Source of the DNA: Thalassomonas actiniarum
Lineage (GTDB): Bacteria > Pseudomonadota > Gammaproteobacteria > Enterobacterales > Alteromonadaceae
Direction of reading: 5' to 3'
Length of the DNA: 64,000 nt
NCBI RefSeq assembly: GCF_000948975.2
Contig: NZ_CP059736.1
Coordinates: 744,001 to 808,000, forward strand
The notes below the pieces were generated by a model, which ran no database searches, was not told where the DNA came from, and was given only the letters and a program-made list of their open reading frames with translations. Below are positions 53,304 to 62,753 of the stretch, piece by piece; within the stretch, counting starts at the first letter, position 1, and the number at the start of each line of letters is the position of its first letter. Position numbers and translations under genes: made by a program.

Positions 53304-55538
53304 TTGAAAACCAAAGTCGGCAAGTGGCTGGTTGACGAACAAACGCGAACTATTATCGCTGGCGAGGAAAGAATAGAGCTAAACCTGGCAAGTTTTAAAT
53401 TGTTGCAACTTTTTATCTCTTGTCCAAAAGAAGTCATTCCTTTATCTAAGATAAAGGAACAGGTATGGCAAACCGAATTCACCACAGATAACCTGGTATA
53501 TCAGACCATTCGGGGTTTACGAAAAGCGCTGGAAGGGGAGGACGCACAAAGTTATATCAAAACAGTTCCCCGCCATGGTTATCAGCTATCGGTGAAAATA
53601 GAAAAAATATCAGAGACACCTGCTTCGGGAGAAAAAACAGCAGAGCTGCCGGCAACCGGACGAGCACAGGAAAACAAAGCGCAAAAGCGACTATTTTTCA
53701 CTACGGGCTTGTTTTCTAATATTATGATGATTATGGTGATAATCATCTTTTTTGCCATGTTATGGTTGACAAACATCACCCCGCAGCAAGCGATTGATAA
53801 GCCGGCAGATAACACTAACAATGGTCATTTGCTTGTTATTTCGCCAGGTGCCGGAATAAGTGAACGGCAAAACCAGGCGTTCATGCGCTATAGTCAGAGC
53901 ATTAAAGAAGATTTAAAGTTATCTGAAGAAAGCACATCCAACACGGTAAACTTGCTGTCAAAATTAGCTCGCTCGGGCAAGGAAAATAAGTTGGTTGTGC
54001 AGTATATGCCACAAAGAAATGCTGTGTTGAATTTAGTCTTTACCGGTCATGCTTCACGTTTAGTGCATCTGTCGATAACTTCACTTGATAAAACGCTGTT
54101 CGAACAAAAGCGTGCACAGCCCTACCAGCAGATGCTGGATATTTTTAATGAACCGAACATTAAGTATGAAAAAACAGGCATTACCGGCCTATTGACAGAA
54201 GTTAAAGAAATCAAAGCTTTGCTTTCTTTAACTTATAGCCCGCCAGCACGTTTGCACTCGGCACAGTACACTATTCGCCAGAGCATAGAAAAAAACAGCC
54301 TCAATGAACAACAAAAACAGGCAAAATATTATTTTATCGAAGCCTTATATGCGTTTTATAAAATAGAGCACTACAATGCCCAACGTTTATATAAAGGCGT
54401 CAATTACTTATTGAAAAATTACAGCCAAAGCAACTTTTCAGTGGTTGCGGCTGCTTTATATCTGGCACATATAGGCAATACCCAATTAGCCTATCAATTA
54501 TTAGAAAATCAACAACAAGACAGTTTTGTTCAGGCCATCAAAGGTATGTTGCACTTAAAACTGGGGGAAACTTATTTGGCATTAAACCATTTTGAAGCCG
54601 TGTATAAAATGGACAAAGCCTTTGAGGACAATGCCGCATATTATATCTGGCTGTTAAAGAAATATAAGCAAAACGCTAAACTTGAGCGGATATACTCAGA
54701 TCTGGCACAAAGTGATTATATCGGCAACGACCTTTATGACATGCTTTTTAGCTGGTTGCTTTCTAAAGGCAGTTTTTCTGAAGCGATAGATTTTATTGCC
54801 CGCTACGATACGGTCATGGGCTGTAGCGATGGCTTATACAGTGCGATGGCATTGTTGAATAATTCTTTGATAAATCATGAAAAAGCAATGTTATGGCAAT
54901 CTCGGGCTACTGCCGTCAACAATAGAAACCGTCATATTCCATGGTTAGTTTATGTCAGGGCTTTATACAATAATGATCTGGCATCATATCTTAGCTGGTA
55001 TCAATCATACATCAAAGATGTGATAGGGCAGGAAAGCCGCATGCATTCGCTTATTATTACCTTAATGGCACATCTGGTGTTAGGTGAATATGAGCAAGCA
55101 AACAAATTATTAACGACATTAGAAAAAGTTAAAATAAACCTTTTTGACCCTGCTGTCGTGGCCATAATCAAGGCACTGATACAAAGTCACATCGCCAAGC
55201 AACAAAACCAGGCAATAGATGATGTGATTGCCGAGATAGAACCTCAGGTAAGAGCATTTACACTGCTGCAAGGTTCACTTATCAGACAAGTATTGGCCAG
55301 TTATTTTATGCTTTCCAGGGATTTCGATGAAGCAGAAGTTCATTTACTGGAGGCTTGTAAGGCAAATCCTGCGCTTTGTTTAGGTTGGCAGCATATCTCC
55401 TTGTTTAAGCCTGTGATACAAACCGATAAATTACAAGCGGCAATCAAACAGGCGAATAAAGCCATTAAAGGCAATCAAGGCAAACTTATTCAACTTAATC
55501 GTCAGGTGGCGCAATTGTGCCCTGTAGCCAAGCAGTAA
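53304..55538 (+). CDS. CadC/ToxR-like winged-helix membrane regulator with TPR-like domain (copy 1)
   Basis: 744 residues. The N-terminal OmpR/ToxR-type winged helix (about 1-100) shows VGKWLVDEQTRTIIAGEERIELN and the recognition region TTDNLVYQTIRGLRKALEGE, ending TVPRHGYQL. A single membrane helix lies near residues 138-160 (IMMIMVIIIFFAMLWL). The long C-terminal part (about 170-740) is helical, with TPR-like repeats, and probably periplasmic. It begins at TTG 53304, with AGGTAATAAGCA in front. A paralogue follows at 55850-58093 with about the same domain plan. The ligand sensed and the target genes are unknown; the downstream lipoprotein is a candidate target or partner. Confidence 0.85.
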   Translation: MKTKVGKWLVDEQTRTIIAGEERIELNLASFKLLQLFISCPKEVIPLSKIKEQVWQTEFTTDNLVYQTIRGLRKALEGEDAQSYIKTVPRHGYQLSVKIEKISETPASGEKTAELPATGRAQENKAQKRLFFTTGLFSNIMMIMVIIIFFAMLWLTNITPQQAIDKPADNTNNGHLLVISPGAGISERQNQAFMRYSQSIKEDLKLSEESTSNTVNLLSKLARSGKENKLVVQYMPQRNAVLNLVFTGHASRLVHLSITSLDKTLFEQKRAQPYQQMLDIFNEPNIKYEKTGITGLLTEVKEIKALLSLTYSPPARLHSAQYTIRQSIEKNSLNEQQKQAKYYFIEALYAFYKIEHYNAQRLYKGVNYLLKNYSQSNFSVVAAALYLAHIGNTQLAYQLLENQQQDSFVQAIKGMLHLKLGETYLALNHFEAVYKMDKAFEDNAAYYIWLLKKYKQNAKLERIYSDLAQSDYIGNDLYDMLFSWLLSKGSFSEAIDFIARYDTVMGCSDGLYSAMALLNNSLINHEKAMLWQSRATAVNNRNRHIPWLVYVRALYNNDLASYLSWYQSYIKDVIGQESRMHSLIITLMAHLVLGEYEQANKLLTTLEKVKINLFDPAVVAIIKALIQSHIAKQQNQAIDDVIAEIEPQVRAFTLLQGSLIRQVLASYFMLSRDFDEAEVHLLEACKANPALCLGWQHISLFKPVIQTDKLQAAIKQANKAIKGNQGKLIQLNRQVAQLCPVAKQ

Positions 55539-55849
55539 ATAACAGTGTCATTTCATTTACTATTTTTAGTTTTCCCGAGCAGGTAGGAGTTGTTTGATGG
55601 GGAAATCTTGTATACTAATTGATGATCTCAAGGAGTTAAAATATCTATCTGATCAGGTGAGTATTATCGCAATTTACCCGATATCGGCTATTTTATCCTG
55701 TTAATGATTACGACGGGTTGGCTGATAAACATTTATCCCGGCCCGTTTCATCGAATTTTTCCGCTGAAGAATATGACTGAATAAAATACTAACTTTTGTC
55801 CCAAAAGTGGCGGGATAATTTGTTGTGCACGGCATTAAAGGAAATAAGA
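55539..55849. other. Spacer between the two CadC-like genes
   Basis: 311 bases with no gene. It probably carries a second promoter. It also includes 18 codons open in frame ahead of the second regulator's TTG (from 55796), which I exclude from the gene. Confidence 0.4.
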
Positions 55850-58093
55850 TTGAACAACACAGTAGGCAAGTGGCTGATAGACGAACAGAGCCATTGTATT
55901 GTCAGTGATGATGAAAAGGTAGAGCTTAATCTCGCAACCTTTAAATTATTACAGCTTTTTGCATCCTGCCCGGGCGAAATTATTTCTTTATCTAAGATAA
56001 AGGAAGAAGTCTGGCAAAATGAATTCACGACAAATAACGTGGTATATCAAACCATACGTAACCTGCGTATGGCGCTTGAAGGGGATTCGGGAAAAAGCTA
56101 TATCAAAACGGTTCCCCGTCACGGTTATCAACTATTAGTTAAGATTGATGATCAAATGGAAGGCTCTGTACCGGCGCTGTCTGGTGATGAGAATATGGAA
56201 TTGCCTGCCGTACCACAAGAGTCAACAGGCATTACCGCCCTTGTGTGCAATAAGCTAAACACACGCCGTTGGCGCCTGATGTTGGCCATTATCGCAACCA
56301 TGATGATCGTCATGGTAGCCGTCATAAAGATCTCTTGGGTCGCAAGCATAAGCCAACCGACAAAGAATATGAGTCCAAGCAAAGGCCGCTTGGTCATTAT
56401 TGATGATATTGTCGAGATCAGTGAACAACAAAGGCAAATATTCAGTCATTACCAGCAAAAAGTTGTCTTAGATTCAAACATGGAAAAAACAAGGTTATCC
56501 AGTACCGAAAACCTCCTGTCAAAATTGGATCAGATGGGGGACCAACATAAATTAGTCGTGCAATATTTGCCGGTTCAAAAAGCCATTTTAAACCTGGTGT
56601 TTGTTGGTAAACCCTCACGCCTGGCATATTTGTCTGTTCAGCCGGTCGATAAAATAACCCAGAAAGCCGATTTGGAAAAATTTACCCATCATTTATTGGC
56701 TGTTTTTGACGACCCTATGTTGGACAAGGGAAATTCCGGTATTGCCGGGTTGTTAAGAGAAAACCAAGAAGCTCAGGCTTTAGCTTCTTTATCATTTGGC
56801 CAAACGGAGCGTTTACAAACTGCCCGTCAGTCGATTCGGGAGGCAATTGAAAAATACAGCCTGAACGAGCAACAAAAAAAAGCCAAGTATTACTTTATTG
56901 AAACCTTATATGCCTTTTACCAGATTGAAAGTTTCGATGACAAACAGCTGCATACCGGCGTTAATTACCTTTTATCCCATTACAGCCAAAGCAATTATTC
57001 CCTGGTTGCGGCAGCATTTTACCTGGCAAATAAAGAGAGCGTCTCCATTGCCTTTCAGTTGCTGGAATATCTTGAGCAAGATCCTTTTGTCACTTACATC
57101 CAGGGATTATTACATTACGAGCTTGATGAATTAACATCGGCGCTAAAACACTTTGAAAAGGTTTATCGCCAGGATAAAGACTTTCAGGATAATACCTATT
57201 TTTATCTTGAGTTATTGTTATCAAGCAAGCGCAGGCAGGAGTTTGGCCAAATTTATACCGATTTAAAGCATGAGAATTATATTTCAACCAACATATATTA
57301 TCTGTTTTATAACTGGCTGCTTATGCAGGGGGACTTCCCGGAAGCCATCAATTTACTTTCCCGTGATCTTGATAAGTTAATTTGTAATGATGACCTCTAT
57401 GGTGCAATGGCCCTGATCAATAATGCCCTGGCTAACCCAACACAGGTTGATAAGTGGCAAGGGCTGCTTACCTCGGTAGAAAGCAGGGACTGGCGTCCGC
57501 CATGGCTGTTTTATGTCAGGATGCTCAACGAAAACAACCTGCCTGCATATGCGCCATGGTATGAGGAGTACCGTAAAGGCGTGTTAGGGCAGGACAGCTT
57601 TATCGACCCTATTATTTTTGTCTTCACCGTCCGCTTGGCTTTAGGTGAATATGAACAGGTTGATGCTGCCATGGAGAAACTTGAACAAGCTTGGGCAAGC
57701 TTTAACGAGCCCGCTTTTATAGAGGTTGCGAAAGTCGTCTTAAAAAGCCAGCTTGCCAGACAGCAAGGGCAGAACACAGACGACTTGCTTGCCTCTGTAG
57801 AGGAGCAAGTCATAGAGTTACAATGGGATGAAATACCTTATATTAACCAGGTACTGGCGAGTTATTATATTCTCAGCGATGATTTCGCCTCCGCAGAAGT
57901 TCATTTAATTGATGGCTGCAATAAAAATCCGGCGATCTGCTCCGGTTGGCAAAATATTCCCTTGCTTGCCCCGATAATGCAAACCAAAAAATTGCAGCTG
58001 TCCTTGGAAAAAGCAGAGCAAGTTATCAGAGAGAATCAATCCAGGCTTACCGCGCTTAATAGCAAGGTAGCAGCAAGCTGCCCTGCTTTATGA
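55850..58093 (+). CDS. CadC/ToxR-like winged-helix membrane regulator with TPR-like domain (copy 2)
   Basis: 747 residues, a clear paralogue of the gene at 53304-55538: winged helix with NTVGKWLIDEQSH and TTNNVVYQTIRNLRMALEGD, ending TVPRHGYQLL; a membrane helix near 145-165 (LMLAIIATMMIVMVAVI); and a TPR-like helical C-terminal domain. The frame is open from 55796, but TTG 55850 is the likely start: AAAGGA lies 7-9 bases upstream and it aligns with the start of copy 1, also a TTG. Tandem duplication followed by divergence, mostly in the C-terminal sensor region, suggests two signals read by one type of regulator. Confidence 0.85.
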   Translation: MNNTVGKWLIDEQSHCIVSDDEKVELNLATFKLLQLFASCPGEIISLSKIKEEVWQNEFTTNNVVYQTIRNLRMALEGDSGKSYIKTVPRHGYQLLVKIDDQMEGSVPALSGDENMELPAVPQESTGITALVCNKLNTRRWRLMLAIIATMMIVMVAVIKISWVASISQPTKNMSPSKGRLVIIDDIVEISEQQRQIFSHYQQKVVLDSNMEKTRLSSTENLLSKLDQMGDQHKLVVQYLPVQKAILNLVFVGKPSRLAYLSVQPVDKITQKADLEKFTHHLLAVFDDPMLDKGNSGIAGLLRENQEAQALASLSFGQTERLQTARQSIREAIEKYSLNEQQKKAKYYFIETLYAFYQIESFDDKQLHTGVNYLLSHYSQSNYSLVAAAFYLANKESVSIAFQLLEYLEQDPFVTYIQGLLHYELDELTSALKHFEKVYRQDKDFQDNTYFYLELLLSSKRRQEFGQIYTDLKHENYISTNIYYLFYNWLLMQGDFPEAINLLSRDLDKLICNDDLYGAMALINNALANPTQVDKWQGLLTSVESRDWRPPWLFYVRMLNENNLPAYAPWYEEYRKGVLGQDSFIDPIIFVFTVRLALGEYEQVDAAMEKLEQAWASFNEPAFIEVAKVVLKSQLARQQGQNTDDLLASVEEQVIELQWDEIPYINQVLASYYILSDDFASAEVHLIDGCNKNPAICSGWQNIPLLAPIMQTKKLQLSLEKAEQVIRENQSRLTALNSKVAASCPAL

Positions 58094-58236
58094 GAAAAAT
58101 ATAACAAGGGTATAAAAATAAAGAAATTTTAGTTTCTGAAAACTTCTGAATACTCCTTTATTCGCTGGTTTTTGCCTATCAACTCCTTATGCTGACAACA
58201 TTGAGATATGAAGCAAGTCACAGGAGAAGTTGAAAG

Positions 58237-59487
58237 ATGAATATGAAGATAAAACGGTTACCCCGGTATGTTTCTTTTATAGTGCTGGGCGCGGCAGTAA
58301 CAGGTTGTGGAGGTTCATCATCCACAGATGAGCAGCCTCAATTCATTACCCCCAAAGCCTTGATACAATCAACAGAGACAGAAACGTCAGCCGGAACATC
58401 GAGCACTTCAACAGCTCCGGTAACGGCGACAACACCTGAAACAACGACACTGGCAACAGAAACGGATATTGAAGTTCTGGCACAAGTTAAAGCCATAGCC
58501 GATAAGAATACCGCGACTATATGGCCAGGTTTCGATTATGCGAGTATCGCTCAGTACCTTATCCGCCAGGAAAGCGTTTCCAGGCCCGTCAGTGGCTTTA
58601 TCGTTAATCCTGTTAACGAGATCGAAGGCGGGCAAATACTGGGAGAAAATGAGAACTCAGGCTTATCCGCCTGGCGTTACGACGGAGACTTGTTTGCAGC
58701 ATTTGACAATAGGGCTGACAAGCAATATGACATCAATGATAATATTTATGTCGTTTCAACCTATTATAAATCTGACAAAGATAATATTGCTACCTTTGCC
58801 GGCAATGCCTTTGCCTTGCATCAAAATAACAACTGGCCGTCACTGGCTAATAGCGACTTTAATGATGCATATCCCTTAACCGGGGAAGTCTTAACCTTAA
58901 AGTTGCTAAGTCTGGAGTTACTCAAAGCATTTCCTCACGTCTTTGTCCGAAAAGGGAAAAAGCCATACTGGGGCACAGAAAAAGCACCGCTATTATTAAC
59001 TGTCGAGCAGTTAAAAGACATTTTGGCACAATATGTTGCTGTTCGTCGCGAAGAGATCTCTCTAGATAGCAGCATGTCCTTAGCTGGTGGATTATCATCT
59101 TATTACGAGGCTAAACTTGGCAGCCAACATTTTTTGATCACCACTTTAGAGCGGGCTTTAGTTGCCTCAGAAAAACAAAAAACTTATGTATCTGAAGATT
59201 TTTTCAGCAAAAAATACAGCCCGTTAACCGGTTTTGCATATTTTTATTCGGGCATGTTTGCAGAAACCGGCGCCGCGGTTATCGATATATTAAAACAGCT
59301 TGGTTATGACCTCAGGAAAATAGAGCAAGGGACATCACCTTATGATGCTGCGAAAGAGGTATTATCTTTATCTGAAGTGGAATTGGACCAAGCCTTGGAA
59401 AAAGCCAAATCTCACGAAAACTGGTCTGCTATCGAGCAACGCGCCGCCGAGCTATCCGCGATAATCAATCAAGTTTCCTCTTCCTGA
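58237..59487 (+). CDS. Hypothetical lipoprotein
   Basis: 416 residues with a lipobox near residues 24-28 (GAAVTGCGGSSS). A Thr/Ser/Glu-rich linker (about 40-85) precedes a globular domain with no catalytic motif I recognise. It contains segments such as AIAQYLIRQESVSRP and VLTLKLLSLELLKAFP. AGGAGAAG before the ATG. It follows the tandem CadC-like regulators by 140 bases in the same direction, so may be their target or a partner, but could be independently transcribed. No close family recalled. Confidence 0.7.
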   Translation: MNMKIKRLPRYVSFIVLGAAVTGCGGSSSTDEQPQFITPKALIQSTETETSAGTSSTSTAPVTATTPETTTLATETDIEVLAQVKAIADKNTATIWPGFDYASIAQYLIRQESVSRPVSGFIVNPVNEIEGGQILGENENSGLSAWRYDGDLFAAFDNRADKQYDINDNIYVVSTYYKSDKDNIATFAGNAFALHQNNNWPSLANSDFNDAYPLTGEVLTLKLLSLELLKAFPHVFVRKGKKPYWGTEKAPLLLTVEQLKDILAQYVAVRREEISLDSSMSLAGGLSSYYEAKLGSQHFLITTLERALVASEKQKTYVSEDFFSKKYSPLTGFAYFYSGMFAETGAAVIDILKQLGYDLRKIEQGTSPYDAAKEVLSLSEVELDQALEKAKSHENWSAIEQRAAELSAIINQVSSS

Positions 59488-59675
59488 TATACAAGAGTTT
59501 ATTTTTTAAACAAATCAGAAATCCAGGGCAGGGATGCCTGACAAACCGTTCGACAACTGTCACCCGGATCTTCCTTATCAGTATCTTCAAGCATTTGACT
59601 TTATCGTAAATAGCCACCCGGGCATTTAATCTGTGCAGGCCAGGTAAACTTCAGGCTATTTAACGGATGAACAAT

Positions 59676-59835
59676 AATACCAATTTTATTAAATGTCTAA
59701 CCATCTTCGGTGGTCTAAATCTCCAAGTCCAGCGTTGTTTTCAATCACAATAGCTTGCTATTAGTCAATCAAACGCCTTGTTCTTGAAAATTTATCCTCA
59801 CCGAATTTTGGTCACCTACTTAATGCAATTGCTAT
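59676..59835. repeat. 160-bp palindromic MITE-like element
   Basis: The element is symmetric about 59755.5, where AATAGC-TT-GCTATT forms the tip. The termini (AATACCAATTTTATTAAATG, and ATAGCAATTGCATTAAG on the reverse strand) match at most positions, as do internal blocks (TTCGGTGGTCTAAATCTCCA against TTCGGTGAGGATAAATTTTC). The lack of an ORF and the long imperfect dyad suggest a non-autonomous repeat or large structured RNA hairpin. I recall comparable ATACCAATT-ended repeats in Colwellia-type genomes but cannot check. Confidence 0.7.
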
Positions 59836-60629
59836 AACTTGTTTGATTGCTTCTTGTTGATACCGCAACTTTCATCACTTTGGCAATTGCCAGTAAGCCT
59901 TTATAAATCATGCCTTCCTGATACTTGCCATTGAGCATTGTCATCGCTCGGCATCACTTTTGGCGCAAAGTCAGGTCTTTATCAGTGATATCACGGTGAT
60001 CATTATACTATTTAACTACAAACGAACATGCTGCCCGCTTCCCATGCTGATATAGGATAACCGGACTGCCCTGTTCCCGAGTGCTTCTCTCCTCCAGGGT
60101 TAAGTCTTTATCGTCCTGACGTTTTTATCTTAACGACGGCAGCAACACACTCACATAAAATAACCACTTAAAACAATAATATTATCTGCGATACCGAAAA
60201 ACGGATCAGAAGCATAAAAAGATCTTTTCCCCTGGCGTGACATAATCGCAGTATCACAACTGGGAAAAGGCCAATATAACAAGTTGTGGTCACACCTCTT
60301 ACCGCAAGGGTAAAGCTGCATATATTTTGAATATAAATTCAATGGGCTGAACGGGCACCTTGCCCGGAATTTAGAAAAGATCAATACCATCGTGGGCCCA
60401 CCCCCTCCTTTAACAAGGTTTTGCTATCACAATCAGGTAATGTTTTCTACTCCTTTACGAACAAAAAAGAAAAATAAAGATCTCTGAAAAAGATTTGAGA
60501 GTAATAAACAAACAGATCTCACTTTTATCATGAATAATCGATGCTCTTTTTAGCGGTGCGTAAAAGTGCCGTCTTGAAATTACGTCAATGCAGATTTGGC
60601 GGTAGCAGTTTTTAAGCGTGGTAAGATGA
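59836..60629. other. Non-coding stretch upstream of the type I secretion gene
   Basis: About 790 bases with no convincing gene. The minus strand between about 59850 and 60130 shows short open pieces (for example MLNGKYQEGMIYKGLLAIAK) broken by stops, which may be a decayed coding sequence. A 79-codon frame at 60151-60390 has no family. The last 100 bases probably hold the promoter for the secretion genes. Confidence 0.4.
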
Positions 60630-62753
60630 ATGTCTACATTGAATAGATATACAGAAAGTGAAGTCGAATCAGCATTCAGCTGTTTGACTTTATTGATGCA
60701 ATTACAGTCAGTGCCTATGACTGAATATCCTGTCAGCGAATATGCCCGGTTACCTTTTAAGGCTCAGTTAAAACACTTCAATAGTGCACAAAAGATTTCC
60801 GTCAAGCTCGCTAAGCTGACACATAAAAAACTGAGTAAAGACAACCTGCCTCTGGTTTATCGCGATAAGTCCGGCAAATTTGCGCTCCTGGTTAAATTGT
60901 CTCAGGAGCATGCCCTGGTACAATTCACCGACAAGCCGACCCCGAGTCAGCTTTCCCTGGAAGAGTTACAGCAAAGCTGGGGCGGTGAGGTTATTACCTT
61001 AGCCGGACCGGCGATGCGCTTTGATGTCAGCTGGTTTATTCCTGAATTTATTCGCCACCGCAAGCTCTTTAGCCAGGTTATCCTGTTTTCCTTGATGCTG
61101 CAGCTGTTAGCCCTGGTCACACCGCTCTTTTTTCAGGTGGTGATGGATAAAGTGCTGGTACATCAGGCACTGGCCACCCTGGATGTGCTGGTGGTGGTAT
61201 TGGTTGCCGTCGGCATTTTCGAAGTGGTGCTTAAGGGGCTTAGGGAATATATCTTTGTCCATACCTCCAGCCGGATTGATATCGGCCTGGGCATAAAGCT
61301 CTTTCGCCATCTGCTGGGCTTGCCGTTAACCTATTTTAAGCAGCGACAGATCGGCGCCATCATTACCCGGGTGCAGGAGCTGGACAGTATCCGCGATTTT
61401 CTCACCGGTTCTATGCTGACCCTGACAGTTGATGTGGTGTTCACCCTGGTTTTTTTTGCGGTGATGTACTGGTTATCGCCGATGTTAACCTTACTGGTAT
61501 TGGCGACTTTACCTTTGTATTTTTTGATTGCCTGGCTTAGCACTAAGCCGCTGCAGGAGAAAATCGAACGCCAGTTTCAAACCTCGGCCGCCAACAGCGC
61601 CTTTTTAAATGAAACCGTCAGCAGCAGTGAAACCTTAAAGAGTTTGGCGATAGAGCCCAAAATGCAGCGCCGCTGGGAAACGCAAACCCAGGAGATGGTC
61701 CAGGCCGGTTTTAATACCCAGGTGATTAATAACCAGATATCACAAAGCGTGACCTTGTTGCAAAAGGTGACCTCCGTCGGAGTCATCTGGATAGGGGCCA
61801 ATATGGTGATGTCGCTGGAAATGACCATAGGCCAGCTGATTGCCTTTAACATGATGGTCTCCCATGTATTGCAGCCTATCGCCAAACTGATTGATTTGTG
61901 GCAGCAGTTTGTCCAGACCCGGGTGGCGGTGGACAAACTCGGCGACATGCTGAATTTGCCGGTGGAGCAGGAGCAGGGCAAGCGGGTGCCGGATGTACCG
62001 CTGCGCGGCGATATCCATTTTCATAACCTGGGTTTTAGCTATCAAGCCGATGGCAGTGAGCCGGTCATTCAGTATTTAAACCTGACGGTACATCCCGGGG
62101 AAAGCATAGGTATCGTGGGTCCGTCGGGCTCGGGCAAGTCGACCCTGACCCGGTTATTAATGAAACTCTATACCCCGCAGCAGGGAATAATCCTGCTTGA
62201 CGGCATGCCGATGGACAATCTTGACCCGCATTACCTGCGCAGCCAAATCGGTGTGGTGCTGCAGGAAAACTACCTGTACAACCGTAGCGTGCGCGACAAC
62301 ATAGCCTTAAAAAGCCCGACCGCCAGCTTAGATGAGGTCATCAAAATGGCGAAGCTGGCGGGGGCCCATGACTTTATCCTGCGTTTGCCGCTGGGTTACG
62401 ACACTTTGCTTTCAGAAGGGGGCGAATCCCTGTCCGGCGGCCAGCGCCAGCGTATCGCCATTGCCCGGGCACTGATGGGCAACCCTAAACTGCTGATCCT
62501 CGATGAAGCCACCAGCGCCCTGGACGATGAATCCCAGTCGGTGATACAGGCGAACATGCATGAAATCTGCCGCGGCCGCACCGTGATCACCGTCGCCCAT
62601 CGTCTGAGCACAGTCAAACATTGCGACCGCATCATCACGCTTGAGCGCGGACAAATTACCGAAACGGGTAACCACCAACAATTATTGGCTTTAGGCGGTA
62701 CTTATGCCCGCCTGTGGCAGCTGCAACTGGATTTAAACGAGGAGGCAGCCTGA
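60630..62753 (+). CDS. Type I secretion ABC transporter (HlyB/RtxB-type)
   Basis: 707 residues. The N-terminal 130 are a C39-like domain; I do not see the catalytic Cys/His pair that active C39 peptidases use, so it is a peptidase-like domain as in HlyB. The transmembrane part (about 145-420) opens with DVSWFIPEFIRHRKLF and includes LTYFKQRQIGAIITRVQELDSIR. The ATPase has Walker A VGPSGSGKSTLTRLL, signature LSGGQRQRIAIARAL, Walker B LLILDEATSALDDES and H-loop VAHRLST. It exports RTX-type proteins with an HlyD partner and TolC. ATG 60630. Its stop overlaps the HlyD start (TGATG). No RTX substrate gene is in the window. Confidence 0.92.
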   Translation: MSTLNRYTESEVESAFSCLTLLMQLQSVPMTEYPVSEYARLPFKAQLKHFNSAQKISVKLAKLTHKKLSKDNLPLVYRDKSGKFALLVKLSQEHALVQFTDKPTPSQLSLEELQQSWGGEVITLAGPAMRFDVSWFIPEFIRHRKLFSQVILFSLMLQLLALVTPLFFQVVMDKVLVHQALATLDVLVVVLVAVGIFEVVLKGLREYIFVHTSSRIDIGLGIKLFRHLLGLPLTYFKQRQIGAIITRVQELDSIRDFLTGSMLTLTVDVVFTLVFFAVMYWLSPMLTLLVLATLPLYFLIAWLSTKPLQEKIERQFQTSAANSAFLNETVSSSETLKSLAIEPKMQRRWETQTQEMVQAGFNTQVINNQISQSVTLLQKVTSVGVIWIGANMVMSLEMTIGQLIAFNMMVSHVLQPIAKLIDLWQQFVQTRVAVDKLGDMLNLPVEQEQGKRVPDVPLRGDIHFHNLGFSYQADGSEPVIQYLNLTVHPGESIGIVGPSGSGKSTLTRLLMKLYTPQQGIILLDGMPMDNLDPHYLRSQIGVVLQENYLYNRSVRDNIALKSPTASLDEVIKMAKLAGAHDFILRLPLGYDTLLSEGGESLSGGQRQRIAIARALMGNPKLLILDEATSALDDESQSVIQANMHEICRGRTVITVAHRLSTVKHCDRIITLERGQITETGNHQQLLALGGTYARLWQLQLDLNEEAA

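Noticed and set aside
60151-60390. 79-codon minus-strand frame rich in Cys and Tyr
   Set aside because: No ribosome site or family, in a non-coding gap with decayed sequence.
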